A stretch of DNA of 64,000 bases from Nonomuraea thailandensis (GCF_024172165.1 NZ_JAMZEB010000002.1:8034501-8098500); one strand, 5' to 3'; positions 41,693-51,633 are shown, numbered from the stretch's first letter. The notes: generated by a model not told the origin, from the letters alone. Made by a program: numbers and translations.

Positions 41693-43246
41693 CTACTTCT
41701 GCCCGGGCAGGCGCAGCTTGGACGGGTCGAAGCCGGGCGGAAGCTCCATCCCCGGAGGCAGCTTCCCGCCGAGGTTGCCCAGCACGCCGCCCTGCTGGGG
41801 CGCCGAGGGAGCCGACTCCGGCTCCGACGACGCCTTGCCCAGCGCGGCCTTGCGCGGGTCGCCGCTGACGCGCCGCCCCTTCTTGGCCTTCTTCTGCGCC
41901 TTGGCGGCCTTGCCCTTCCCGCCTGGCATGCCGGGAATGCCCATGCCGCCGGCCATCCGCTTCATCATCTTCTGGGCGTCGAAGAAGCGGGTGACGAGGC
42001 TGCTCACCGCGCTCACCGTCACGCCGGAACCGGCGGCGATGCGGGCGCGGCGCGAGCCATTGATGATCTTGGGGTCCTGCCGCTCGGCCGGGGTCATCGA
42101 GCGGATGATGGCCGCGATGCGGTCGAGGTCGCGATCGTCGATGGAGTTGATCTGGTCGCGCATCTGCCCCATGCCGGGCATCATGCCGAGCAGGTTCTTG
42201 ATGGGGCCCATCTTCTGGACCATCATCATCTGCTCGAGGAAGTCCTCGAGCGTGAAGTTCTCGCCCGAGGTGAGCTTGCCGGCCATCTTGGCCGCCTGCT
42301 CCTCGTCGAACGTCTTCTGCGCCTGCTCGATCAGGGTGAGGATGTCACCCATGTCGAGGATGCGCGAGGCCATCCGGTCGGGGTGGAAGGCGTCGAAGTC
42401 CTCGAGCTTCTCACCCGTGGACGCGAACATGATCGGCCGGCCGGTGATGTGCCGCACCGAGAGCGCCGCACCACCGCGGGCGTCACCGTCGAGCTTGGTC
42501 AGCACCACGCCGTCGAAGCCGACGCCCTCCATGAACGCCTGCGCCGTGGTGACGGCGTCCTGGCCGATCATGGCGTCGACCACGAACAGGGTCTCGTCGG
42601 GCGTGACCGCGTCGCGGATGTCGGCGGCCTGCCGCATCATCTCCTGGTCGATGCCCAGGCGGCCGGCGGTGTCGATGATGACGATGTCGTGGTTGAGGCG
42701 CCTGGCCTCGTCGAGCGACCTGCGCGCGACCGCGACCGGGTCGCCCACGCCGCTGCCCGGCTCGGGCGCGAAGACGGCGACCTGGGCGCGCTCGCCCACG
42801 ACCTGGAGCTGCTGGACGGCGTTGGGCCGCTGCAGGTCGGCGGCGACGAGCATGGGCGCGTGCCCCTGCTCCCGCAGCCACCTGGCCAGCTTGCCCGCCA
42901 GCGTCGTCTTGCCCGCGCCCTGGAGGCCCGCCAGCATGATGACGGTCGGCGGCGTCTTTGCGAAGCGGAGCCTGCGGGTCTCGCCGCCGAGGATCCCGAT
43001 CAGCTCGTCATTGACGATCTTGACGACCTGCTGCGCCGGGTTCAGCGCCTGGGAGACCTCGGAACCGCGGGCACGCTCCTTGACCTGGGCGACGAACGCC
43101 TTGACCACCGGCAGCGCGACATCGGCCTCTAGCAGGGCGATGCGGATCTCGCGGGTGGTGGCGTCGATGTCGGCATCGGACAGCCGCCCCTTGGAACGGA
43201 GGGAGGAGAAGACCGATGTCAGCCGGTCGGATAGCGTCTCGAACAC
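41693..43246 (-). CDS. ffh: Signal recognition particle protein Ffh
   Basis: 517 residues. SRP54 GTPase that targets nascent membrane proteins. N domain (FETLSDRLTSVFSSLRSKGRL), G domain with GLQGAGKTTLAGKLARWL, DTAGRLGIDQEMM and TKLDGDARGGAALSV, then a Met-rich M domain (MMMVQKMGPIKNLLGMMPGMGQ) that binds 4.5S RNA and signal peptides. GTG 43246 start. 57 bp downstream of the conservon GTPase gene, on the same strand. Confidence 0.97.
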   Translation of the reverse strand: MFETLSDRLTSVFSSLRSKGRLSDADIDATTREIRIALLEADVALPVVKAFVAQVKERARGSEVSQALNPAQQVVKIVNDELIGILGGETRRLRFAKTPPTVIMLAGLQGAGKTTLAGKLARWLREQGHAPMLVAADLQRPNAVQQLQVVGERAQVAVFAPEPGSGVGDPVAVARRSLDEARRLNHDIVIIDTAGRLGIDQEMMRQAADIRDAVTPDETLFVVDAMIGQDAVTTAQAFMEGVGFDGVVLTKLDGDARGGAALSVRHITGRPIMFASTGEKLEDFDAFHPDRMASRILDMGDILTLIEQAQKTFDEEQAAKMAGKLTSGENFTLEDFLEQMMMVQKMGPIKNLLGMMPGMGQMRDQINSIDDRDLDRIAAIIRSMTPAERQDPKIINGSRRARIAAGSGVTVSAVSSLVTRFFDAQKMMKRMAGGMGIPGMPGGKGKAAKAQKKAKKGRRVSGDPRKAALGKASSEPESAPSAPQQGGVLGNLGGKLPPGMELPPGFDPSKLRLPGQK

Positions 43247-43303
43247 GTGGTTGGCCAGTCCTCGAAGCGAATGTACGTCTAAGACTCCAGCCTATCCGCT
43301 CCG

Positions 43304-43891
43304 CTAGCCGCTCCAGCCTGGCACGGCCATCCTGACCGTCAGCGCATGCTCGACCAGCTGGATCAGGACGGTTTTCACCGAATCCTTCTTGCGGGCGTCG
43401 AGCCGGACCATCGGGATGTGCGGCGACAGGGTGAGGGCGTCGCGCACCTCGGTGTCGCTGTGCGGGTAGGAGCCGTCCCAGCCGTTGATGCCCACCACGA
43501 ACGGCAGCTGCGCCTCTTCGAAGTAGTCGATGGCGGGGAAGCTGTCGGCCAGGCGGCGGGTGTCCACGAGGACGACCGCGCCGATCGCGCCCCGTACGAG
43601 GTCGTCCCACATGAACCAGAACCGGTGCTGCCCGGGCGTGCCGAACAGGTACAGGATCAGGTCACGGTCCAGGGACACGCGGCCGAAGTCCATGGCGACG
43701 GTCGTGGTCGACTTCAGCGGTGTCATGCCGAGGTCGTCGATCCCGGCGGAGGCGTCCGTCATGACGGCCTCCGTCGTCAACGGCATGATCTCCGACACCG
43801 CGCCGACGAACGTCGTCTTGCCCACCCCGAACCCACCGGCGACGACGATCTTCGTCGAGGTGAGGCCGGGGCTAGAGCCTGCGTAGTCCAC
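43304..43891 (-). CDS. Conservon small GTPase-like protein (CvnD), copy 1
   Basis: 195 residues. P-loop VAGGFGVGKTTFVGAVSEI near residue 16, switch-like region with DFGRV, and YLFGTPGQHRFWFMWDDL; the G-domain NKxD is replaced by VGINGWD. These MglA/Ras-like proteins are the GTPase arm of actinomycete conservons, thought to work with the kinase and roadblock protein at the membrane. GTG start overlaps the DUF742 gene by 20 bp. Only seven residues differ from copy 2 (57147-57734). Confidence 0.93.
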   Translation of the reverse strand: MDYAGSSPGLTSTKIVVAGGFGVGKTTFVGAVSEIMPLTTEAVMTDASAGIDDLGMTPLKSTTTVAMDFGRVSLDRDLILYLFGTPGQHRFWFMWDDLVRGAIGAVVLVDTRRLADSFPAIDYFEEAQLPFVVGINGWDGSYPHSDTEVRDALTLSPHIPMVRLDARKKDSVKTVLIQLVEHALTVRMAVPGWSG

Positions 43892-44267
43892 TGAGCACCC
43901 TTTCCAGCAGGTTGACGTCCGGCCTACCTGCCTCGAGCTGCGGCTGGTGTACCCGAACCAGGCCTTCCGCCGCCATGTCCGCGATCAGAACACGCACCAC
44001 GCCGAGCGGGATCCGCAGCAGCGCCGACACCTCGGCCACCGATCTGACCTGCAGGCAGAGCTGGCTGATCGCCTTGTACTCGGGCGTGATGTGGGAGAAC
44101 TCCCGGTGCTCGGCGGTCGCCGAGGACACCAGGGCCTCCATCGCCAGCTTGACCTTGGGCGCGGTCCGCCCGCCCGTCACGGCGTACGGCCGCACCGGGG
44201 AGGCGGGGTCAGAGCTGGCGGGCGGGGGCGGGGGCTCCCAGCCGCCGCTGTTCCACGAATTCGTCAC
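43872..44267 (-). CDS. DUF742 conservon protein (CvnC), copy 1
   Basis: 131 residues. A Pro-rich start (SWNSGGWEPPPPP) precedes the DUF742 domain: VRPYAVTGGRTAP, then a winged-helix-like VRSVAEVSALLRIPLGVVRVLIADMAAEGLVRVH. Probably binds DNA or a partner in conservon signalling. GTG 44267 starts five bases after the roadblock stop; the 3' end overlaps the GTPase gene. Confidence 0.93.
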   Translation of the reverse strand: MTNSWNSGGWEPPPPPASSDPASPVRPYAVTGGRTAPKVKLAMEALVSSATAEHREFSHITPEYKAISQLCLQVRSVAEVSALLRIPLGVVRVLIADMAAEGLVRVHQPQLEAGRPDVNLLERVLSGLRRL

Positions 44268-44272
44268 CTACA

Positions 44273-44695
44273 TCACCTGGTCTGGCTGGCACGCAGCTCG
44301 GCGCGCACAGCCGGAGTCAGCACCTGACCGGCGCGATCGACCATCAGCGTCATCTGATACGCCACCAGACCCATGTCACAGTCCGGCGCCGCCAGCACCG
44401 CCAAACAGGAGCCGTCACTGATCGACATGATCAACATCAGACCGCGCTGCATCTCCACGATCGTCTGATTGACCGCGCCGCCCTCGAACACCCTGGCCGC
44501 GCCCTGCGTCAGCGAGACCAGACCCGACGCGATGGCCGCGAGCTGATCGGCCCGATCGGCCGGGAAACCCGACGACGCCGCCAGCGGCAAACCGTCGGAC
44601 GAGACGACCACCGCGTGCGCGACACCCGGAACGGTGCTGACGAAGTCGGTGATTAACCAGTCGACCCCGCGTGCCGCGTGGCTCAGGTCGTTCAT
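44273..44695 (-). CDS. Roadblock/LC7 protein (CvnB), copy 1
   Basis: 140 residues. Roadblock fold (LITDFVSTVPGVAHAVVVSSDGLPLAAS... GAARVFEGGAVNQTIVEM...). Such proteins regulate partner GTPases. It differs from copy 2 by a single residue (Ser/Ala at about position 42), and 136 bp at its 3' end and beyond (44269-44404) are identical to 58130-58265. It follows the kinase gene after 67 bp. Confidence 0.94.
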   Translation of the reverse strand: MNDLSHAARGVDWLITDFVSTVPGVAHAVVVSSDGLPLAASSGFPADRADQLAAIASGLVSLTQGAARVFEGGAVNQTIVEMQRGLMLIMSISDGSCLAVLAAPDCDMGLVAYQMTLMVDRAGQVLTPAVRAELRASQTR

Positions 44696-44762
44696 TCGCT
44701 CTCCTTCGTCGATCGCATGAACGACAGTCGGCTGTGTCTGACTGGCCGCTCGGTGCACTCGC

Positions 44763-47612
44763 TCATGCGCCCTCATCCCTACTGTCATTCCTGGGCCCGG
44801 ACCCGTACGTCCTGCCCTCGCTGATGTCGTCGCGCGCGGCCCTGAAGCCTTGCTGGAAGCTCGACAGCCGGCTGCGCACGCGATCGGGCGAGACCGCCGG
44901 CATGGGCGCGACGCCCTTGGGCGCCGAGACCGTGTCGGCGGAGCCCGGCACCAGGTTGGCCTTGGGCACCCGCTTGGGCAGGCCCGCCGCCGTCGCGCCG
45001 TCGCGCACCGGCTCGCGTACGGCCTCCGCCCTGCTCCAGCCGGCGTCGGCGTTGGCCGAGCCCCACGTGCCGTTGGCGTCGGCCGCGTTGTGGTCGAACC
45101 AGGCCGACTCCACCGAGGCGAAGATCGGCAGGTACTCGTCCCCTGCCGAGGCCGGTTTGACGGCGGGCATGGGGCCGGTCGCGGCCGACTCGGTCTCGGG
45201 GAAGCTGTTGAAGCTGCCCTTGGCGGGCAGCGGCTGCTCGGGACCGCGCGTCCACGGGCGGGTCTCGTCGGGCAGCACGCCGCGCTGGGGCAGGCTGCTC
45301 TCCCGCTGCGGCAGGCCGCTGTCGCCGGTCATGGGGCCGCGCGAGCTGACCCAGACGTCGTTGGAGGAGTCGGCCGACATCCAGCCGCCGGCCTCGGCGG
45401 GGAAGGCCGGGCCCGACGCCCAGGAGCCGCTGCCGCCGCCCTGCGGGACGGGCTCCGACGGGTACGACGGATAGGACGGGTGTCCCGGGCCGAGCTGGAA
45501 CGACGAGGCGGGCCAGGGGCTGGCGGCCGCGGGCTGCGGCGTGTGGAAGGCCTCCCTGGAGGCGCCGCCCGCCGCGGCGGGCGTGCCGACCTGGAGGGCC
45601 TGGGCGCCGAGCAACGACTCGGGGATGAGCACCATGGCGGTCAGGCCGCCGGAGCCGTGCGGGCGCAGCTGCACGCGGATGCCGTGCCGGTGCGCCAGCC
45701 TGGCGACCACGAACAGGCCCATGCGGCGTGAGACGGAGACGTCCACGGTGGGCGCGTCGGTCAGCCGCTCGTTGGCCTGGGCCAGCTCCTCGCCGGTCAT
45801 GCCGATGCCGGAGTCGCTGATGGAGAGCATGATGCCGCCGCCGTCGATCCGGCTGCCGGAGACGGGGACGCGGGTCTCGCGGGGCGAGAACGACAGGGCG
45901 TTCTCGATCAGCTCGGCGCGCAGGTGGATGACGTCGTTGACGGCCTGGCCGGCGATGGAGACGCCTTCCGGCACCTCCAGCACGACCCGCTCGTAGTTCT
46001 CGACCTCCGACAGCGAGGCGCGGGCCACGTCGACCAGCTTGACCGGCTGGCTCCACCGGCGCGGCGGCTCCTGCCCGGCCAGGACCAGCAGGTTCTCGCT
46101 GTTGCGGCGCATGCGGGTGGCCAGGTGGTCCAGCTTGAACAGGTTGCCCAGCCGCTGCTCGTCCTGCTCACCCTGCTCCAGCCCGTCGATCAGGGTGATC
46201 TGCCGCTCCACCAGCGTCTGGCTGCGCCGCGACAGGTTCACGAACATCGCGTTGACGTTGGAGCGGAGCTTGGACTCCTCGCCGGCCAGGCGGACCGCTT
46301 CGCGGTGGACCTCGTCGAAGGCCCGGGCGACTTCACCGATCTCGTCCCTGGAGTTGATCTCGATGGGCGGGACCCGTAGCTGGTCGGGGTCGACGTCGGT
46401 GTTGCGGAGCTGGCGGACCAGGTCGGGCAGCGTGTGCCCGGCGATCTTCAGGGCGTCGCCGCGCAGGCGGCGCAGCGGGCGTACCAGCGAGCCGGCCATG
46501 AGGGCGGTGATCGCGAGGACCAGGACCAGCAGCGCGATGACGATGCCGATGTTGATCGCGGCGAGCTGCCTGTCGGCGCTGGCGACGTCGGCGCTTCGGG
46601 TGGCCACCTGCTCCGACAGCGACTTCTGCACCTGGTGGTGCCGGTCGACGGTCTCGGAGATGGCGTCGAACCAGCTGTCGGTGTCGTTCACGGTCTTGTT
46701 GTCGAGCCGGCGCAGGGACTGGCCGTTGTTGTTCAGCAGCACGGCGCGGCTGATGTAGAGCTCGGCGAGACCGATCTTGCGGCTGGCGACCGTGTTGTCG
46801 AAGTTCTGGCGCTGCGCGGAGGTGGCGGCCGTGATGAACGCGCTCCGCTCGCTCTCGCGGCGGGAGCGAGCGTCGAGGAAGGCGTTGAACTCCGGCTCCT
46901 CGAACTCGCCCCGGACCAGCGCGATCGTCAGCAGCGCGCGCTGCTTGGAGGCCTGTTCCTGCGCGCGGGCGATGGCCCGCAGCGCGGAGGCGGTCGCGAT
47001 GAGCTGCTCGTCCGTGGAGCCCTGTCCGAGCTCGTCATAGATCTGCAGCATGTCGGCGATGGTCTCGGAGTACTTCTCCACGGTCGGCAGCGGCGGGAGC
47101 TCCGAGCCGACGACCGTCTGGCGCAGTGAGGGAAGCTGGCTGAGCCGGACCTCGATCCGGTCGAAGGTCCTGCGGCCCAGGTCCGACAGCGACGATTCGA
47201 CGGTCTTGGCGAAGGCCAGCGTGCGGGTGACGTTGGCGTCCACGACGCCCTGCTGGCTCTTCAGCTTCTCCTCGTCCCGCCGGCCTTCGGCGACGAAGCG
47301 GCCGGCCAGGTCACGCTCCATGCCGAGGTCGCGGGCGAGCTCGCCGAGCTGGGCGACCAGCTTTCCCGAGTCGCTGATGAGCTGGTACTGCTGCGCGCTG
47401 CTGATGGAGGTGGTGACGCGCAGCGCGCCCAGGATCACGGCCACGATCGTGGGGATGGCGATGAGAGCGATGAGGCGGGTGCGCACACGCCAGTTGCGCA
47501 GGGCGAACGAGCTGCCCGAGCGGGGCGGCTGCGGCGGCGCCGCACCGCCTGCAGACTCTTCCGGAACGTCCGGAGCGCTACCACGACCGGAGCCGGTCGT
47601 TGTTGTCCTCAC
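44763..47612 (-). CDS. Conservon sensor histidine-kinase-like protein (CvnA), copy 1
   Basis: 949 residues from GTG 47612 (the AGAGG nine bases upstream argues against TTG 47621). TM1 at about 47-67, an extracellular ~280-residue helical region resembling the nitrate/nitrite-sensing (NIT) domain, TM2 near 355-375, a HAMP-like segment (SLVRPLRRLRGDALKI), a dimerisation region (NLSRRSQTLVERQITLIDGLE), and an HATPase_c domain with ENALSFSP (N box) and SISDSGIGMTGEEL (G1). The ~280-residue tail is Pro/Ser-rich. No clear phospho-acceptor H box is present, as in other CvnA proteins. Confidence 0.92.
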   Translation of the reverse strand: MRTTTTGSGRGSAPDVPEESAGGAAPPQPPRSGSSFALRNWRVRTRLIALIAIPTIVAVILGALRVTTSISSAQQYQLISDSGKLVAQLGELARDLGMERDLAGRFVAEGRRDEEKLKSQQGVVDANVTRTLAFAKTVESSLSDLGRRTFDRIEVRLSQLPSLRQTVVGSELPPLPTVEKYSETIADMLQIYDELGQGSTDEQLIATASALRAIARAQEQASKQRALLTIALVRGEFEEPEFNAFLDARSRRESERSAFITAATSAQRQNFDNTVASRKIGLAELYISRAVLLNNNGQSLRRLDNKTVNDTDSWFDAISETVDRHHQVQKSLSEQVATRSADVASADRQLAAINIGIVIALLVLVLAITALMAGSLVRPLRRLRGDALKIAGHTLPDLVRQLRNTDVDPDQLRVPPIEINSRDEIGEVARAFDEVHREAVRLAGEESKLRSNVNAMFVNLSRRSQTLVERQITLIDGLEQGEQDEQRLGNLFKLDHLATRMRRNSENLLVLAGQEPPRRWSQPVKLVDVARASLSEVENYERVVLEVPEGVSIAGQAVNDVIHLRAELIENALSFSPRETRVPVSGSRIDGGGIMLSISDSGIGMTGEELAQANERLTDAPTVDVSVSRRMGLFVVARLAHRHGIRVQLRPHGSGGLTAMVLIPESLLGAQALQVGTPAAAGGASREAFHTPQPAAASPWPASSFQLGPGHPSYPSYPSEPVPQGGGSGSWASGPAFPAEAGGWMSADSSNDVWVSSRGPMTGDSGLPQRESSLPQRGVLPDETRPWTRGPEQPLPAKGSFNSFPETESAATGPMPAVKPASAGDEYLPIFASVESAWFDHNAADANGTWGSANADAGWSRAEAVREPVRDGATAAGLPKRVPKANLVPGSADTVSAPKGVAPMPAVSPDRVRSRLSSFQQGFRAARDDISEGRTYGSGPRNDSRDEGA

Positions 47613-48004
47613 TGGTGGCAACCTCTCGCCATGGCCTGCTCTAGGGGGGTCTCAGCGGCTTCGTCACACGGACGAGTGATCGCAGGCAAGTTCGAGGCCC
47701 AATTTGAGCACAAACCTCATACTTAGGCCAACGTCTCGACGGTTTTCAACCGTTCCAACTCACACATTGTTCACGTGGCAAACCCCTGGACACGGAGCGC
47801 AACCAACGCGCCAATCCGGACATACAGTCACTAAACGCCATATACACCTCTATTTACATCTATAGCGGTGCACAGTCATATTTTGCAGATAAACGGCATA
47901 AACGTGGCATAGTGCTCCCGTTGAGATCTCCCCTCCGGTACGCTTCACGCCCGGCATCCCGTGCCGATCTCCAGAAGACTTCCCCCTGGTAGGAGAACCC
48001 CCCG
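47613..48004. promoter_or_regulatory. Divergent control region between cvnA copy 1 and importer cassette 1
   Basis: 392 bp, distinctly AT-rich around 47700-47920. It carries ATTTGAGCACA at 47702-47712, 90 bp before the kinase start; the same 11-mer lies 89 bp before the second kinase gene. TATAGCGG (47861-47870 region) is also shared with the second region. The lipoprotein gene has AGGAGAA at 47991-47997. Promoter boxes cannot be placed securely. Confidence 0.6.
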
Positions 48005-48991
48005 ATGACACGCAAACTGCGCTGTCACGCCATTGTTCTCGGCGTCACAGTCGCTCTCACCCTTGCCGGCTGCGGCGGCTCCGACACTCCGGAGACCTCC
48101 GCCAACAGCAACGGCTTGGAGAAAACCACCATCACGGTCGGGGCGCTCCCCATTCCGGACCCGGTATCCCTCTACATCGCCAACGCCAAGGGCTTCTTCA
48201 AGGAAGAGGGCCTGACCGTCACGCCGAAGATCATCACCGGTGGCGCCGCGGCCATTCCGGCGATCGAGAACGGCTCTCTCGACATCTCGCAGACCAACTA
48301 CGTCTCGACGTTCATGGCCGTCAGCCAGGGCAAGAAGATCAAGCTGGTCGCGGACATGTACCAGGCCGCCCCGAACACCTTCAACATCATGGTCCCGAAG
48401 GACTCGCCGATCAAAACCGTGGCGGACCTCAAGGGCAAGACGGTTCTGGTCAACAACCTGAAGAACATCGCCCAGCTCGCGGTGACCTCGCAGCTCAAGG
48501 TGGCCGGCCTCGCGGAGACCGACGTCAAGTTCGTCGAGAAGCCGTTCCCCGAAATGGGCAACACGATCGTGAGCGGCCAGGCCGACGCGGGCTGGATCAC
48601 CGAGCCGTTCATCACGGCCAACCAGAGCAAGCACGGCTTCCGCAAGCTGGTCGACACGATGACCGGCCAGACCGCCGACCTGCCCATCGCCGGCTGGATG
48701 GCCACCGACGAGTGGGCCTCGAAGTACCCGAAGACGCTGGCCGCCTTCCAGCGCGCCATCGCCAAGGCGCAGCAGGTCGCCTCGACCGACCGCAAGGAGA
48801 TCGAGGCCATGCTGCCGAAGTACACGCAGATCGACGCCAAGACGGCCTCCGTGATCACGCTGGGCGCGTACCCCAGTGAGCTGAACGCCAACCGCCTGCA
48901 GAAGGTCGCCGACCTCATGCTCGAGTACGGCTACCTGAAGAGCCCGATCGACGTGAAGTCGGTCATCGCGGCGCCCGCCTCAAACGGATGA
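48005..48991 (+). CDS. NMT1/SsuA-like substrate-binding lipoprotein, cassette 1
   Basis: 328 residues. Lipobox LAGC with Cys23, a short linker, then GLEKTTITVGALPIPDPVSLYIANAKGFFKEEGL, typical of SsuA/TauA/NMT1-class binding proteins for sulfonates, nitrate or thiamine precursors. The conserved DLKGKTVLVNN and WITEPFI segments are visible. Related but clearly diverged copies start at 51634 and 62008. It heads the plus-strand unit opposite conservon copy 1. Confidence 0.9.
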   Translation: MTRKLRCHAIVLGVTVALTLAGCGGSDTPETSANSNGLEKTTITVGALPIPDPVSLYIANAKGFFKEEGLTVTPKIITGGAAAIPAIENGSLDISQTNYVSTFMAVSQGKKIKLVADMYQAAPNTFNIMVPKDSPIKTVADLKGKTVLVNNLKNIAQLAVTSQLKVAGLAETDVKFVEKPFPEMGNTIVSGQADAGWITEPFITANQSKHGFRKLVDTMTGQTADLPIAGWMATDEWASKYPKTLAAFQRAIAKAQQVASTDRKEIEAMLPKYTQIDAKTASVITLGAYPSELNANRLQKVADLMLEYGYLKSPIDVKSVIAAPASNG

Positions 48992-49764
48992 CCAGTGCAC
49001 GCCTGCTCCGCGGCGCCATCGGCGCCGCGGGGTTCCTCGTTCTGGGGGAGCTGGTCATCCGCTTCGGCATCGGCGACCAGCTCGACTTCCCCGCCCCCTC
49101 GACCATCCTGATCGAGGCCGGGCGCCTGCTGGCCGACCCCGAGTTCCTGGCCGGCGTCGGCACGACCCTCACGAACTGGGTGCTCGGCCTGCTCCTGGCG
49201 ACCGTCATCGCCGTGCCGGTGGGCGTGCTGCTCGGCGCGCTGACGCCGCTGGAGAGCGCCATCCGGCCGGTGCTCGAGTTCATGCGCCCGATCCCCTCCG
49301 TGGCGATCATCCCGCTGGCGATCCTGCTGATCCCGGTGGACGAGCTGATGAAGATCTCGGTCATCGTGTACGCCTCGGTCTGGCCGATCCTCATCAACAC
49401 CCTGTACGGCATGCACGACGTCGACCCGCTCGCCAAGGAGTCGCTGCGCAGCTTCGGCTTCGGCCGGCTGGCCGTGCTGGCCAGGGTGAGCCTGCCCAGC
49501 GCGGCCCCGTTCGTCGCGACGGGCATCAGGATCGCCGCGGGCATCGCGCTCGTCCTGGCCGTCAGCGCCGAGTTGCTGGCCGGAGGCTTCAACGGGATCG
49601 GCGTCTACGTGGCCGTCGCAGGCAGCGGCAACAGGACGGACCTCATGATGGCGGCCACGTTCTGGGCCGGTGTCATCGGTGTGCTCGCGAACGTGCTGCT
49701 GCTGGCCGGCGAGCGCCGGCTCTTCCACTGGCACCGGATGCGGACGGGAGCGGCGGACTCGTGA
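48988..49764 (+). CDS. SsuC/TauC-like ABC permease A, cassette 1
   Basis: 258 residues, about six helices. Motif EFMRPIPSVAIIPLAILLIP and EAA-type loop DPLAKESLRSFGFGRLAVLARVSLPSAAPFV mark the BPD_transp_1 class. ATG 48988 overlaps the lipoprotein stop (ATGA). Pairs with the different permease just downstream; most transporters of this class use one permease as a homodimer. Confidence 0.9.
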   Translation: MTSARLLRGAIGAAGFLVLGELVIRFGIGDQLDFPAPSTILIEAGRLLADPEFLAGVGTTLTNWVLGLLLATVIAVPVGVLLGALTPLESAIRPVLEFMRPIPSVAIIPLAILLIPVDELMKISVIVYASVWPILINTLYGMHDVDPLAKESLRSFGFGRLAVLARVSLPSAAPFVATGIRIAAGIALVLAVSAELLAGGFNGIGVYVAVAGSGNRTDLMMAATFWAGVIGVLANVLLLAGERRLFHWHRMRTGAADS

Positions 49765-50564
49765 AGACCCTCACCAGATTCCTGGCGGTCCCGCTGGTGC
49801 TCGTCGTGTGGGAGCTGATCACCCGCGCGATCGGGGACACCGATTTCCCGCCGCCCACGACGATCGTCACCCGCATGTACGAGCTGTGGTTCTCCGGCCC
49901 CGTCGGCCAGGTGTTCCTCACCGAGGACGCGATCGCCAACATCCTGCCGAGCCTCGGGCGCATGTTCGGCGGCTGGATCCTGGCCTCCGTGATCGGAATT
50001 CTCGCGGGCATCCTGCTCGGACGCTCGCGCGCGGCCACCGACTACGTGGATCCGCTGATCGAGTTCGGCCGCGCGCTCCCGCCGCCGCTGCTGATCCCGG
50101 TGTTCCTCGTCCTCACGGCCGGGCTGTCCTCCGAGCTCGTGAGCGGTGTCCTGATCACCCAGCTCTCGACGATCGTGTTCGGCGTGATCTGGCCGGTGCT
50201 GCTCAACTCCATCGACGGCGTCAGGGCCGTGGACCGCACGTACACGGAGACGGCGACCGTCTTCAACCTGACCAAGCTGCAGTACCTGCGCGTGGTGCTG
50301 CTGCCCGCCGCCTCGCCGAAGATCTTCGCCGGGCTGCGGCTGAGCCTGTCGCTGGCCCTGATCATGATGGTGATCAGCGAGCTGCTCGGCGGCTCCGACG
50401 GCATCGGGTACCAGCTGCTGCAGGCCCAGCGCAGCTTCGACGGCGCGGGGGTGTGGGCGGCGATCGCGCTGCTGGGCATCCTCGGCTACGTCGTGAACTC
50501 CCTGTTCGTGCTGGCCGAGCGGCGCGTACTCGTCTGGCACCGGCAGGCCAACCGCAACCCGTGA
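49761..50564 (+). CDS. SsuC/TauC-like ABC permease B, cassette 1
   Basis: 267 residues. Distinguished from permease A by a periplasmic ELWFSGPVGQVFLTEDAIANI segment near residue 38, also found in the B permeases of cassettes 2 and 3. EAA-like loop: RTYTETATVFNLTKLQYLRVVLLPAASPKIF. GTG 49761 overlaps the permease A stop (GTGA). No ATPase gene follows; a methyltransferase gene starts 16 bp later. Confidence 0.9.
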   Translation: MKTLTRFLAVPLVLVVWELITRAIGDTDFPPPTTIVTRMYELWFSGPVGQVFLTEDAIANILPSLGRMFGGWILASVIGILAGILLGRSRAATDYVDPLIEFGRALPPPLLIPVFLVLTAGLSSELVSGVLITQLSTIVFGVIWPVLLNSIDGVRAVDRTYTETATVFNLTKLQYLRVVLLPAASPKIFAGLRLSLSLALIMMVISELLGGSDGIGYQLLQAQRSFDGAGVWAAIALLGILGYVVNSLFVLAERRVLVWHRQANRNP

Positions 50565-50580
50565 TCCCCTGGAAGGACAC

Positions 50581-51585
50581 ATGCCGCATTCCGATGACCT
50601 CTTATGGGGAGCCATAGGAGACATCTCCCGTTTCGCGGCTCTGCTGACCATGGCGGAGCTGGGCCTGGCCGACCACCTCGCACAGGGGCCGCTGGCCGGC
50701 GCCGAGCTGGCCGGGCGCTGTGGCGCGCACGCCCCGTCGCTGCGCAGGGTCCTGCGTGAGCTGGCGAGCATGGGCGTGGTGCGGGTGGCCGGGCCCGACA
50801 CGTACGACCTGACCGAGAAGGGCACGCCGCTGCGCTCGGACGTGCCCGACTCGGTCCGCTCGTCGATCCGCATGCTCGGCGAGGAGAGCTTCTGGTACGC
50901 CATGGGCATGCTGCCCGCCACCGTCCGCGCCGGCGGCTCGGCGTTCATCGAGCGCTACGGGCCCCTGTACGACCACCTGGCCGCGAACCCGGACGTGAGC
51001 CGGATGTTCGACGACTACATGACGGCCAGGGCCATCCCCCTCACCGAGGGCCTGGCCAAGCGGTACGACTTCCCCGCCACCGCGACGATGGTGGACGTGG
51101 CCGGCGGCAAGGGCCACATCCTGGCCACCGTCCTGCACGCCAACCCGCAGATGCGCGGCGTGCTGTTCGACCTGGAGTACGTGACCGGGCACGCCAGGCA
51201 GACGCTGGCGGCCGAGGGGCTGGCCGACCGGGCGCAGGTGGTCCCCGGCGACATGTTCGCCGGGGTGCCGGCGGGCGGTGACGTCTATTTGCTGGCCAGC
51301 GTCCTGCACAACTGGGACGATGACGATGCGGTCAGGATTCTGCGCAACGTCCGCGAGGCGATGAACCACGAAGGGCGCGTCCTCATCCTCGAGGTGGTGC
51401 TTCCCGACAGCGAGGAGCCGCACCTCGGCAAGGACATTGACATGCGGATGCTGGCGATCTTCAATGGCGGCACCGAGCGCAGCCGCGACGAGTACGCCGC
51501 CGTGCTCGACCAGGCGGGGCTGGTTCTCAGCGATGTCATCGAGCTCGGAGCCGGCGCCAACCTCATAGAGGCCAGGCGCCGCTGA
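50581..51585 (+). CDS. SAM-dependent O-methyltransferase-like protein
   Basis: 334 residues. N-terminal winged-helix dimerisation domain (LLTMAELGLADHLAQGPLAGAELA, RRVLRELASMGVV) and a Rossmann MTase with motif I VDVAGGKGHILATVL near residue 171, GDMFAGVPAGGDVYLLASVLHNWDDDDA and an end typical of the hydroxyneurosporene/acetylserotonin O-methyltransferase group. The motif-I glycine triplet reads AGG rather than GGG. Follows cassette 1 with 16 bp and precedes cassette 2, so it may modify or detoxify an imported compound. Confidence 0.88.
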   Translation: MPHSDDLLWGAIGDISRFAALLTMAELGLADHLAQGPLAGAELAGRCGAHAPSLRRVLRELASMGVVRVAGPDTYDLTEKGTPLRSDVPDSVRSSIRMLGEESFWYAMGMLPATVRAGGSAFIERYGPLYDHLAANPDVSRMFDDYMTARAIPLTEGLAKRYDFPATATMVDVAGGKGHILATVLHANPQMRGVLFDLEYVTGHARQTLAAEGLADRAQVVPGDMFAGVPAGGDVYLLASVLHNWDDDDAVRILRNVREAMNHEGRVLILEVVLPDSEEPHLGKDIDMRMLAIFNGGTERSRDEYAAVLDQAGLVLSDVIELGAGANLIEARRR

Positions 51586-51633
51586 CCCCTTCCCAGCCTC
51601 CGCCGGACCACCGGACTCAGAAAGGCAGTGGCG